Of a stretch of 64,000 nt of DNA, positions 41,601 to 50,765 are shown in pieces (the stretch's first letter is position 1; each line of letters begins with the position of its first letter). Source of the stretch: Pectinophora gossypiella (lineage: Eukaryota; Arthropoda; Insecta; Lepidoptera; Gelechiidae). The stretch covers positions 4,780,624-4,844,623 of the forward strand of contig NC_065431.1 in NCBI RefSeq assembly GCF_024362695.1. Direction: 5' to 3'. A program made the translations under genes and the position numbers. Under the pieces are notes generated by a model. The model saw only the letters and a program-made list of their open reading frames with translations. It was not told the DNA's origin and did no database searches.

Positions 41601-44600
41601 CTTGCAAGCAAACTGAGCGTGTAACATTCCTATCACACCAAACAAACGACCTGATGACCTTGAAGACCTGAACCGATTTCCACCAAACATAGCTAAGAAC
41701 ACTCTCGACTGATATACCTTTCAAACAAAAAAAACCGCATTAAAATCGGATCATCCGTTTGGGAGCTACGATGCCACAGACAGACACATACACATTTACA
41801 CACACAGACACGTCAAACTTATAACACCCCGTCGTTTTTGCGTCGGGGGTTAAAAACTACCTACGACTACAAAAGGTCTTTGCGTAGCATCTGCGGCGTT
41901 GAGTGATAGAGTGAGAAACAATGGGATAAGAGAGAGATGTGGTGTAAAAGACGATATAGTGACTAAGATTGAGAAGGGAATGTTAGGTTGGTAAAGGAAA
42001 AGTTGTTAATGGTTCTGTTTTTATAATAAAGTGTGTTGTAGTGCTCATATTCTGAAGCTCTTGAGTTGCTTATTATTAGGTATTTTGTGTGTACTATTTA
42101 TATAAGTAGGTATATATGTTAGGTTATGTATATAGGTTAGGTATATATTATATTTGTAAGTATGTTATACATATATTTATTTGCATGTATTTATTGGTAA
42201 GTTGTACTTATAGTTTGTACCCGCAATCTTTAAATATTTTTTTTATATTTTTACCTCACCTTATGGTTGTCTGGAAGAAATCGCTTTAAGCTATAAGGCC
42301 GCCATTTGCCATGTACTTAGTTAAGAGACTTTTTGTAATTATTTCTTTTTATTTTGGTGCAATAAAGTGTATTTCTATTGTACTGTATTGTTGGTTTGGA
42401 CCAAAAACCAACCCAATCCATCCATAGGGAAGGCCCGTGCCCCAGCAGTGGGGACGTTAATGGGCTGATGATGATGAAGATGTATTGTTGGTTTGGACAC
42501 GTAGAGCGGATGAAGGATAATAGAATTGCGAAAGCGGTATACTTATAAAGCGAAAATTTATGGTAGTGCTGGCAGAGGAAGACCTAGAAGGACTTACATT
42601 GACCAAATTGGAGATGTCCTTAGAAAAGGTTTAGTACGGTCTTCTCTGAACCGGCGTGTGTGCATGAAACGATTGATGAATGTGGAGGAAGCAAGAGAAG
42701 TGTGTCAGGATCGAAGCAAATGGAATTCTATAGTCTCTGCTTACCCCGGTGGGAAATAGGTGTGAGTTTATGTGTGTACTACAGGAAAATGACTTTCAAA
42801 AAAGTATCATCTACCTAGCGCTATCCCGTTGTTCACGAGGTCTGCTTACCTAACCTGAAGATTTGACAGGTCCGGTTTTTTTATAGAAGCGTCTGCCTGT
42901 CTGACCTTCCAACCCGCGAAGGGAAAACCAGCCCAATACAGGTTACGTCAGGTACCTCCGAAACGCATTTCTCGAGAACGTGGGTTTCCTCACGATGTTT
43001 TCCTTGGCCGCTGAGCACGTGATAATCATTTATGATCCAAACATAACATTGAAAAAGAATCGAAAATCATTTAAGCCCGGGATTTAAACCTGTTTGTTGC
43101 ATTGGGCAATTACTTTTTATATGCGCAAATGTCAAATTGGAATATTGCTTTTTTAGCTTCGAATAATTTAGCTGTGGCTTTTTTAACCGCCCAGTAGGCT
43201 CTGCACAGTAACCGCGCCGCGCGCGGCGCGAATTATATCGAGGCCTCCGACCAATAGCCGTTTGACGTCCATCTACGTAGATAGCATTCGTATCGTTTAT
43301 TGGTCAAAGCGCTCAATATAATTCGCGCCGCGGCGCGGTTGTCATGCAGACCCGGCAGGTATATTTTGTTTACTCTTCTATACTGTGTACCTATCTACTT
43401 TTTATGAAATATGTTTTTCTTTTCTTTCTTTTCTTTCTTTTTTTCTTTGGCGTCATGCGACTTGCATATTTGCCATTAATGTAGATTTGAATGTAGAAGA
43501 TAAAAACTTATTAGTAAGGGTAAAGATGTCTCATAAAATAAAAATAATGGGCCCTTTTTTACTGTTTACTTTTGTTTTTTGGACTTATGTATTTGTGAAA
43601 TAAACTTTGCGAAGTTTTTATTAACTTGCTTACGCACTTTGGGGATCCTATACGGCAGAAACGGCGGTAGCTACGCCCATGCTGTCCACCCTGTAAAATC
43701 CTACAGCGTGAAGGCTAGTATGATTTTCATTTAATAATAGAATAATAAACCAGTTCTTTACCATTGTTATAAAATCTATTGTTTTCAAAATGTTTGTATT
43801 TTCAGTTGCTTACCTTGACTGAGTTCATACCTAAATGCATGGCATAATATAAACAAGGTATGCTCAAGTCTTTTTTGAGTCTTATTGTAATTATTATTTT
43901 TATTTTTATTTTGGTGCAATAAAGTGCATTTGTATTGTATTGTATTGTAAAAGTGACAGATAACACTTCACTTCACTTTTTTTTTAATTTATGGCTGCAT
44001 CATTTAGAAACGTCAAACATGGTCTCTTACAAAAGTTCAAGCCAAAAAAATCAAGTTTGTCAGAACAGTATGGAGAGGAGCATCCTAAAAGTTAGAAGAA
44101 AAGACAGAGTGAGACTGACCGATATAAGGAAAAAGACGAAGGTCAAAGACATAACAGAACACATAAGAAAAATTAAATGGCGTTGGACTGGACATATGAT
44201 GCGAGAAAAAATTGAGAAATGGACAAAAGACGTAACCGAGTGGTACCCCAGATACGGAACAAGAAAGCGAGGAAGACCAATTAAGAGATGGGAAGAAGAG
44301 ATAAAAAATACAGCAGGAAATATGTGGAGAAGGCTGGCGAGAGACAGGGAAAAGTGGAAAGAGCTGGAGGAGGCCTTTGTCAAAAGACAAATGGACGAAG
44401 AGCATAATTAAACACATCTTTTTTTCTTTTTTAATATTATGTATAAGCTATAAAAAAAAAAAATGTTACAATAAGTCCATAGTAAAGGCTATATCTATCT
44501 ATCATTTAGAAACAATGATTCTGCCAAGTCAAACAAACGTGGGATTTTTATTTATTTATTTTCAAAGTAACATACAGTATTATAGAGTAACCTAATGCAC

Positions 44601-46472
44601 TGTATGGTAAGAAAACAATATGTGAACTAATATACAAAAAATAAATTTAAAAAAAATAAATAATTCAAATTCAAATATATTTATTTCAGACATTAACACA
44701 TCCATAGGGGTTAGTATGAAAGGCAACTTAATAGCTAATGTTATCTTAACAATATACTTATAAATAAGAGCTGGGTTTTGGCAATATATGAGCCTTTGTC
44801 CAGTGCTCAAAAAATGAACCCTGAGCGCAGGCAGCTAAAATTTTTAGGAGGCTGTTGCCGCTGCCACGCACCCTGCACATCAAGGATGCTACTCTTTTTC
44901 TCATAATAGCAGCAAAGCCATCTACATGGGCATCTACGAACATCCCTGATGCACGGCAGAATAATAAAACTAAACAACATGAAAGTCGTACACAACAAAA
45001 AATAAATTAAAAGGCAAACTAACACCAGATTAGTTTGCCTAGTTTGGGAAGTTGGGAACCTCTGTTCATTTTGTAAGACTTACCATTTTACCATTGCTAT
45101 TGCGAATAGATGATTATGAATTATAACTACAAACCCAACCCAACCCAACTTCAAACCTTCCTTTTATGCCTTGTTTCTTTTTTTTTATAAAATTTCTGAT
45201 AATAAAAACATATTTGACTTCTTCTCTGGAGTCTGGAGCCTCTGGAGTCACTTAATCTATCATGTTAGGTTGTTCGTAGGGCTGGCAGATGAAGACGTAG
45301 AAAGACATACATTGACCAAATTGGAGATGTCCTTAGAAAAGGTTTAGTAAGATCCACACTGAACCGGCGTGCATGTAGGTATGAAACGATTGAAGAATGT
45401 AGAGGAAGCAAGAGAAATGTGTCAGGATCGAAGCAAATGGAATTCCATAGTCTCTGCTTACACCAGTGGGAAATAGGCGTGAGTTTATGTATGTATTAGG
45501 GAGTATGAGCCAGTGTTGTTCTAAATACTTTTTTTTGTCCCTTTTTTGCGCGCAATCTATCACCCTTGGATAATAAGCACTTCTTGTGGTGTATAGGTAT
45601 CATTTTAGGTAAGCGACCAGTGTCGCTTCCTATTTTGGGCCTTAGTTGGCTAGATCCTGCGGCAGCCTCCTTCTTAGTCTTAGTTGTGTGTGCTCATCCA
45701 TGAGCGGCCTGGCCAGTATATTAGGATGGGCTGTTATTCTGTTTTTGTAAGAGCAGCTTACATTTTTTAACTCTTCACTTACTGTTGGGATTCCCAACTC
45801 TTTGTCTAATCTTCTAAATACTAGTATCAATTTTATTGATATACAATCAACCTTATTGATTGATTGAGGCGTGGGTACTTAGTTCATTTTACAATGGATG
45901 TATCTCTGACTACCCCAATTGGGATATAGTCATAAGCTTATGTTATGTTATGTTTGGTGTAGAAAACGCAACAATCAATAATACGCAACGCAACGCAAGC
46001 ATAAATTAAAATATTTGTGAATCTGGACATTTCATAGGTCAATGGTATCTTGTACAATTTATTGATTTTTCAGGACTGCAACTTATGAAGGGATAAAAAT
46101 AGACACCCGACATCTTAGTTTAACGTTGTCAACCCTGGAAATGCTGTAGAATGTGCAGTATTGTTCCTGAAACTGTATAAATCTGATTGGAAAATATATA
46201 GCTTAAAATATGATCTTAATTTAAATCTCTTCCTGGCGCTTGACGGAAATAGAGGGTAAAGTGTAAAGAGGGAGAAATGAGGATATTTTTTTAAAGGTTT
46301 TCCTACCTTCAACATCGAAGCAGGGGTCCTGGGAAGCCTCCTCGAGGATGGAGATCACATACGACAGAACTATGTCGTCTATTACGTTTAGGTCCGCAGA
46401 AGGGATGTGTTTAGTGATGAATTGAAACAAACTCTCCTTCACGACCGACTCCTGTTGCGCTATAGCACTCAT
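35496..46472 (-). CDS. Cuedc2: CUE domain-containing protein 2-like (6 exons found, last exon missing)
   Basis: Exons in transcript order: 46472-46307, 41206-41075, 40525-40444, 38860-38734, 36759-36596, 35625-35496. Phases join cleanly to 267 codons with GT-AG introns. An N-terminal helical domain (residues 13-70, with KHIPSADL..LSYVISILEEA and FIEMMSAYVPEF) and a CUE ubiquitin-binding domain (about 154-196, with SEMFPNTPVME and GDVERAAGTLLHRRE) match animal CUEDC2 in order. The C-terminal part has HRPLAPK, KKLVRYRDNK and KGERYTE, also CUEDC2-like. In vertebrates CUEDC2 modulates NF-kB signalling and receptor turnover; that role is not established here. About 20 more residues are expected; no matching exon was seen below 35496. 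The middle (residues 100-150) is Ser/Glu-rich and not conserved. Confidence 0.88.
35637..35830 (+). repeat. Dispersed repeat family R2
   Basis: Opens with four ATTCAA units and matches 19090-19268 throughout. It starts 12 bp from the acceptor of Cuedc2 exon 6. Confidence 0.6.
36008..36314. mobile_element. MITE family M1, near-complete copy
   Basis: Clear ends (ATTCCTGTAAACACCATC / AGGTGTCTGCAGGAATCGG) and symmetric inner blocks. The best copy for defining the family. Confidence 0.65.
36370..36540 (-). repeat. Dispersed repeat family R2, minus copy
   Basis: Reverse complement of the copy at 35637-35820. The pair flanks the M1 element, with about 550 bp between them. Confidence 0.6.
36596..36759 (-). 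CDS. Cuedc2: Cuedc2 exon 5
   Basis: Residues 170-223: second half of the CUE domain (IKHCVSIAQGDVERAAGTLL) and an Ala-rich linker, then DDSELKSRIIA. Very GC-rich. The acceptor is GCCGCAG|A and the donor CAG|GTACTA. Confidence 0.9.
37020..37145 (+). repeat. Dispersed fragment also at 20285-20400
   Basis: Shares GAGCGGAAGGCGATTGGGGC and GGCGATTACTCCACCGACAA with 20285-20400. The stretch between it and exon 5 (36830-37020) is unassigned. An S5 piece (37170-37300) and an S1-like piece (37300-37440) follow. Confidence 0.45.
37535..37909 (+). pseudogene. LINE 3' tail, longest copy (family L2)
   Basis: The open frame 37550-37894 reads LGWFGHVERM, GRGRPRRTYDDQIGDVLRKG and CQDRSKWNSIVSAYP before a stop. 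This is the C-terminal end typical of LINE reverse transcriptase proteins in insects. The polymerase core is missing. Other copies: 4816-5029 (minus), 21548-21730, 41907-41992, 42480-42776, 45271-45497, 60937-61052. Confidence 0.7.
38173..38466 (+). CDS. 97-residue protein of TIR element T1, transposase-tail-like
   Basis: The ATG at 38173 opens a frame ending at 38466. It reads as a basic helix (SRVKRFVREHN), then LTKLKEITTNAI, WSNFEKHVQNLENEYWEKD, and an acidic end (DTSDEDS..DTLDDSDE). The W..HV..LE..YW..D pattern with an acidic tail resembles the extreme C-terminus of DDE (IS630/pogo-like) transposases, remembered not searched. The catalytic D-D-D/E part is absent, so it cannot transpose alone. 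An upstream non-ATG extension to 38095 is possible but unlikely. Copy 1 encodes the same with an internal deletion. It may be a leftover, or may bind element ends or a full transposase. Confidence 0.55.
   Translation: MATVASLSRVKRFVREHNIKSDLCLTKLKEITTNAILSVTAENWSNFEKHVQNLENEYWEKDMGMENEMEDFIIKVGDTSDEDSLSFCSDTLDDSDE
38551..38728 (+). repeat. Five tandem copies of the T1 right terminus, 35-bp period
   Basis: TCGTCACTAGAGAATTGCCA begins at 38551, 38586, 38621, 38656 and 38691; each unit ends in GTCGACCTGTCG. Units vary at one base (GCC to ACC, CCATG to CCGTG). The other two T1 copies have one. Confidence 0.92.
38734..38860 (-). CDS. Cuedc2: Cuedc2 exon 4
   Basis: Residues 127-169: Ser/Glu-rich linker, then EYASQCRALSEMFPNTPVME, the first half of the CUE domain. 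The acceptor is CCGCAG|T. The donor is GAG|GTAATG, with a weak +5/+6, followed at once by the T1 terminus. Confidence 0.9.
38926..39260 (+). repeat. SINE-like repeat family S5, with longer distal end
   Basis: S5 from TTGTAGATTTGCCGCAG to GGGGTCGGTATCGGGG and on to about 39260. The minus strand stays open through the distal part (IYDPDDPITLAIEAANQLAT), which suggests the repeat carries the end of a mobile-element protein. Confidence 0.55.
39527..39846 (-). repeat. tRNA-derived SINE, full-length minus copy (family S1)
   Basis: The best S1 copy: head near 39846-39775 with TGGTCTAGTGGTTAGAGCG and GGTTCGATTCCC, body, and a tail ending GGGACGTATATAGGC. Confidence 0.78.
40118..40440 (-). repeat. 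Repeat R2 with a nested M3 MITE
   Basis: R2 on the minus strand is interrupted between about 40257 and 40402 by an M3 copy (ACAGTCATGAGCAAT to GCTCGCGACCGTAT). R2 resumes with TTACCTACTGAATAAAGATA and ends at the donor of Cuedc2 exon 3. Confidence 0.65.
40444..40525 (-). CDS. Cuedc2: Cuedc2 exon 3
   Basis: Residues 100-126 plus two bases of Arg127: DDSAGSDKVSLTLQSLSEML. The acceptor is TTTCAG|A and the donor CG|GTAAGG. It joins exon 4 in phase. Confidence 0.85.
40601..40741 (-). repeat. SINE fragment (family S1)
   Basis: Tail and part of the body on the minus strand, ending in the shared GGGACCAACGGCTTAAC. An ATCAAATATACTTTATTGCA LINE-tail piece follows at 40778-40870. Confidence 0.6.
41075..41206 (-). 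CDS. Cuedc2: Cuedc2 exon 2
   Basis: Residues 56-99: FIEMMSAYVPEFSNIDPGL and a Ser-rich end. The acceptor is TTGCAG|G and the donor CACG|GTGAGT. Confidence 0.9.
41262..41505 (+). repeat. tRNA-derived SINE, plus copy without head (family S1)
   Basis: Plus orientation, from TTTGTGAGACTGTCC through GTGCTTCGGAGGGCACGTTA to GGGACGTATATAGGC. Confidence 0.65.
41907..42776 (+). pseudogene. Two LINE tail fragments (family L2) with an S3 tail between
   Basis: 41907-41992 matches the upstream part of the tail at 37535; 42480-42776 matches the remainder (GGAGATGTCCTTAGAAAAGG.., stop near 42759). Between them are AT-rich sequence and an S3 tail (42420-42475). This may be one L2 copy split by insertions. 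Confidence 0.55.
42836..43090 (-). repeat. SINE family S2, minus copy
   Basis: Reverse complement of the S2 body (GTGGGTTTCCTCACGATG, GCTGAGCACGTGATAATCA). The tRNA-like head is not evident. Confidence 0.6.
43105..43190. mobile_element. Fragment of hairpin MITE family M2
   Basis: Right half of M2 (AATATTGCTTTTTTAGCTTC, GCTTTTTTAACCGCCC), ending where the GC-rich MITE begins. Confidence 0.5.
43200..43352. mobile_element. GC-rich-ended MITE
   Basis: Inverted ends contain AACCGCGCCGCG and GGCGCGAATTATAT on both sides of an 80-bp middle. The ends are far more GC-rich than the surroundings and contain many CpG. Confidence 0.7.
43935..44411 (+). pseudogene. RTE-type LINE 3' tail (family L3)
   Basis: The open frame ends with RKKTKVKDITEHIRKIKWRW, GHMMRE, KWTKDVTEWYPRYGTRKRGR and RWEEEIK..AG..WRRLARDREKW, then a stop. 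This is the C-terminal region of endonuclease/reverse-transcriptase proteins of RTE type. The polymerase domain is absent and the first 40 residues are flanking sequence. It lies in Cuedc2 intron 1. Confidence 0.7.
44412..45270. other. Gene-free stretch of Cuedc2 intron 1
   Basis: A LINE-tail-like ATTCAAATTCAAATATATTT (44662-44690) opens a segment to about 44950 with overlapping short frames but no recognised product. Otherwise AT-rich. Confidence 0.35.
45271..45497 (+). pseudogene. LINE 3' tail (family L2)
   Basis: Matches 37700-37909 with a few indels; the frame is broken. Confidence 0.6.
45545..45845 (-). pseudogene. Jockey-type LINE 3' tail, minus copy
   Basis: The minus frame 45830-45642 is almost identical in protein to 4498-4692 (LGIPTVSEELKN.., RRLPQDLAN). 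The two copies extend equally far into the 3' UTR, so both derive from recent relatives. An R3 fragment follows (45868-45950). Confidence 0.65.
46307..46472 (-). CDS. Cuedc2: Cuedc2 exon 1 (start)
   Basis: The ATG is at 46472-46470. A possible upstream TTG extension is rejected because this ATG has a good context (AAAATGAG) and gives the usual length. Residues 1-55 plus one base: ESLFQFITKHIPSADL and LSYVISILEEA. The donor is GAAG|GTAGGA. Confidence 0.9.
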
Positions 46473-46620
46473 TTTGCTCAAAAACAGCGTAAAACACTTT
46501 TAAAATGGTAATTTTATTCACGCCTCGCTGCTTGCCTACTCGCGGAGTACAGCTACGACGTACAACCACGTTCAACAGCTTATCACGCGGCAGTTCAATT
46601 ATTTTTCACGTTATTCCAAG
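46473..46620 (-). promoter_or_regulatory. Probable 5' UTR and promoter region of Cuedc2
   Basis: Moderately GC-rich sequence just upstream of the start (CGCCTCGCTGCTTGCCTACT). No TATA box is evident. Assigned by position only. Confidence 0.3.
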
Positions 46621-47865
46621 AAAACAACAGTCTCAGTGATAATTTTTACAATTTTCCCGAGAAATACTGGGACAGGCGACAAAAATCAATACAAATGAGA
46701 TTTTTTTTTCTAAACAACTTCTTGTTGTTTTTTAACTGAGCAGAGACGTTTGTTGATACAGCCGCTGGATGCATTATGCACAAACAAGCGCCAGTGACAG
46801 GGATGGGTAAATATACCGTCGAATAAGTCTGTCCCTTTCTAATAACTTGTGAAGCGCAACTGCGACGTTTTTGGGCATATAAAAGTGGGTTTCTGAACGA
46901 AACTGTCAGCGGAAAAAGTAAATGACAGATGACATCCAAAGTGGCGCGAATTTTAAGCCGACGTAAAATAAAAAAACTTATAAAAGTCGTAAAATAAAGA
47001 TACATAATAATTTTAAATCAATATATTTATTTCAATTATTTTTTTAATGTAACGAACAGTCATTATCGTATTTTCAACTTCACCTAAAATGACTGAAACA
47101 CAACGCCAATGTCACAACTTGGTTTTATAATAATAACATTTATTGTTATAATTTCAGAATCACATTGGGAATATTTGGCGTATTTATTACAAGTTGGAAA
47201 TTATAATAACACTCAAAAGTCAATGGAATTTCAATATTAGCTTTTTTATTCAGTTCTTGGAATTCGAGCAAAATGGAGTAACTCATGTTTTTATACTTTC
47301 GGTTTTTTAACGTAGGTAATAAAGTTTATTTATTTATTATTATTATGCTGTTATTGAAATAACACCGACTTACACAAAAATAGAGACATATTTGAATATT
47401 TTATGTTACAGACTGAAGAATAAATTGTACAAAGTCACAATAACATTAAAATGAAAAATTTTACTTCCTACTAAGTAGTCAATTAAATTTATTTAATAAC
47501 TTGCTTCATTTAACAAATATTATTGCAATATTTTTATTAATAACACATTATCTAAACATTTACATTGAATTTTAATTCGAATCTAAATAAACATGAAATA
47601 AGGAGAATCGAGTGACAGGATAGTAACGGACTTATTGTAAAAAACCATCTAGCATTATTATTTACTTATTATCTACGGACTCGTTTTGTCATCTAGAATA
47701 TATTACACGGTCTTATCTGTCAAAGCGGTTTCTTCCAGCAAACGTGGGGCGTGGAAAGACAGAATTATTGACTACTAATCATTAGTTTGAGTCATTTGGT
47801 TTAATGGTTGGCGGGTTTACAGCTAATATTATACGACTTTAATTTAAAGTAAGTATTTGGCTTCG
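46621..47865. other. Gene-free stretch
   Basis: AT-rich. A 119-residue minus frame (46646-47005) has no recognised relative and includes A/T-run codons. No gene is supported. Confidence 0.35.
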
Positions 47866-48175
47866 ATTCCTGCAGACACCGCCTAATTTTATATTTTATT
47901 CGTCGAAAAGGAAAGGGACGAATAATTGACAACGGTTAATTTGTAAAATGAATGAATAACCCGGGCGAATTAATCTTGCTGATATTTAAGTCTGTCAATT
48001 ACCCGTCCCTTTTCTTTTCGGCGGATAGAAATAGTAGATGGGGTATACTGGGATCGGGTGGGCTTAAAAAGGCCATATCTCATGTAAAAAAGCAATATTG
48101 CTATTTTCGACATTTGTTTATTTTTATATGCGCAAATGTCAAATTGAAATATGGTGACCTTTTTAACCCCCCAGC
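47866..48175. mobile_element. MITE M1 fragment followed by MITE M2
   Basis: M1 blocks from GATTCCTGCAGACACCGCC to CCCGTCCCTTTTCTTTTCGG (47866-48025), then an M2 hairpin (about 48047-48175, AAAAAGCAATATTGC). Confidence 0.55.
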
Positions 48176-48897
48176 ACTCATTTATTTAGTTTGCTAGTCT
48201 TATGCCAGATAGGTTTTTACAATAAGCGTCATAGTACCCTATAGACATATTTAGTGCAATACTACTTCGATAGCTAGTCATAAAGTGTGAGAAAGATTCT
48301 AGGTTTGTATTTTTTTTAATCGAATCAGATATCATTTTAGGTACTCTGTAATAAATAACATAGGGTATATAACATAAAAACCTACAGACTTTTATCTAAA
48401 AAAAAATATAGAAATGTTCATTTTGTATTCATTTAAGTTTAAACTACTTAAGTTTTAACTATTAATAAAAGTTACTGTATATTTTGGATCTTTGACCATT
48501 AAAAACAAAATCAAACAATATACACAATAGTTTCTCTCGTAATATTCAAATAGGAATATCAGTGTACTACTTAGTTATATTTTTCATATATAATATCATA
48601 TAAGTAATAGTTTATAATATATTATAGATCTATGTGCAGGTACGTAAATAGAAGGGCACAACGTTTTATAATTAATATTTAATGTTATTACAGCCATCTT
48701 GAACTTTGTGTGAAAATAATTTTATGGAGCAACCAAGTTTTTGCTTTGAAATATACAAGCTGAGCGAATAAAAAAATCTGGTTTAAATGTGTGTTCATTG
48801 TAATAATAAATATGGCGTTTCACTCTTAATGTCAGTATCATCAGCTATAACTAAACAAAAGTTTAGATATTTTTTAATGAACTTATAAATGTAAGCA

Positions 48898-49126
48898 TAC
48901 GGGGTGTTAGTGACATCGTAACGAATACTGAGGGGGATGATCCATCTCATCATTCTGAGTTAATATCAAGTAGAATTTACCGTCGCAAAAAACATGCAAA
49001 TTTTAGGGTATTTTAATTATTTTCAGTTCCATACTTTTGCAACCGAAAATGCCACTTGATATTAATTCAGAATCATAGTATGAATCATCCTTCAAAGTTC
49101 TCGTTACAATGTCGCTAACACCTTAT
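48898..49126. mobile_element. Hairpin MITE family M4
   Basis: Both arms present (GGGGTGTTAGTGACATCG.. / ..GTCGCTAACACCTTATTTA). Confidence 0.65.
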
Positions 49127-49562
49127 TTAATAATGATACATTTTCACAAAATATAAAGGACACTTGGCTTTGTCTAATGTATCAAAAATATAATATTACA
49201 CATATTTAAAAAAAAAAAACAAACAATAAACTCAGTTTTATTACGCTCAGTTGTATATTTGACTTGACAAACTTATCTAAAAATTTAAAACCTAACTATG
49301 TGCGGAAGAAGCAGATTTTTTTTATCCTATCTATAGTATGAAACTAAACTCACTATTTCGATTGTATTTAGACAAGGGACTATGCACCTTGTCGGCCTAA
49401 GATCATCAAATACATTCTTATTTTTTTAATAAGTACATCCTTCGTGGTGTACTGACCAAAAAATAAGAGGACCAGGGCACTATTCTGCGTCCATTTCGAA
49501 AATTCTCTAGGCACGTGTTTCTCTACCAAGCCGTAGTAGAGCAACGTGGTGGAGTAAGCTCA

Positions 49563-49705
49563 GGGGGGTTAAAAAGGCCATACAAAACTAGCAATATTGC
49601 AACTTTGACATTTGCGCATATAAAAATAAATGCGCGAAGTCAAAAGATGTCTAATAGCAATATTGCTTTTTAGATGAATTGCTTTATATGGCCTTTTTAA
49701 TCCTT
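49563..49705. mobile_element. Hairpin MITE family M2
   Basis: Ends read GGGTTAAAAAGGCC and GGCCTTTTTAATCC. The interior has TTTGCGCATATAAA, as in other M2 copies. Confidence 0.65.
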
Positions 49706-50579
49706 CTTATTCTCTCTTATTGTTTTTTAACTTTTTCCAGCTTTAACCGACAATGCACATCCCTTATAAGTTAAAATATATTTTCTATGTCATTTATGCC
49801 TAAATTAGTTTGTCTAGCCAAACTTTTCTATGCTAGATAAGATAATATATAATTTATGAAACAAACTCTACTATTTGAAACTAAATGCAGTTTCATTTTA
49901 TTAACTTGTACTTACGACATGTGAGTAATCAGTGGTATGTAGGGTCAATGACCGACTGCACCAATGGTAAAGTATAATGGCGTAACCAGACAGTAACAAA
50001 ATGGTGTTACACACAGTTAACATTTTTTACCTAAATGACACTATTTGGCATTGAAAGGTTTGGCGTAAATAAATAAGAAACAGTTTAGAATTAGACTCGT
50101 GAAAATAAACAATATGGATTCACAGTAACAGTTGATAGAATATTCAATAAATTTTACTATTATATTATTAACAGTGATTTAGAGTAAGTATACCTAGTAT
50201 AGAGGAGCAGTGATATACTGATACCATTTATGTTAGCTGCACACTGAACCGGGAAATGGGTTATGAGGCTTGGGACGCGGGCATTTTACGTGAATTCTCA
50301 AACAAAATCTCATGCCTCAGGCCCTGGTCGCGTGTTACTGACTGTATGCATCACAACAGCTTTAATTTCTAGAAAATAATGGAGTGTGGATTTTGATGAG
50401 TGAATAAAATAAAAAGTTTTATGGAAATATTCTGAACAGAACAACAACAACATTATGGTGTACTTATGATTATATGTAGGAGTGTCTGTTTTCCATATTA
50501 ACGTCGTGTTTATTTACAAAAATAAACCGAATTACCAACCCCGTGACCGTTTATAGATTATTTATGGCTTGGGACTTTA

Positions 50580-50765
50580 TCGTAAGTGCAATTTTGACTA
50601 ACACAGTTGGCTCGACCATTATAGACAGCGATACTCACTGCCTATCACGTTGGTCTAACAGAAGGCTCGGTGAGGTGTGGGTACGTAATTCATCTTGCGA
50701 TGCATGTACCTCTGACTCTTGACTAATCTAGCCCTATTGGGAATATAGGTGTGAGCTTATGTTAT
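50580..50765 (+). repeat. Dispersed repeat family R3
   Basis: A complete-looking copy, from AAGTGCAATTTTGACTAACA to AATATAGGTGTGAGCTTATG. Confidence 0.6.

Noticed and set aside
43935..44411. A 158-residue host gene
   Set aside because: The C-terminal two thirds is a LINE reverse-transcriptase tail, with a second copy in reverse at 8470-8645.
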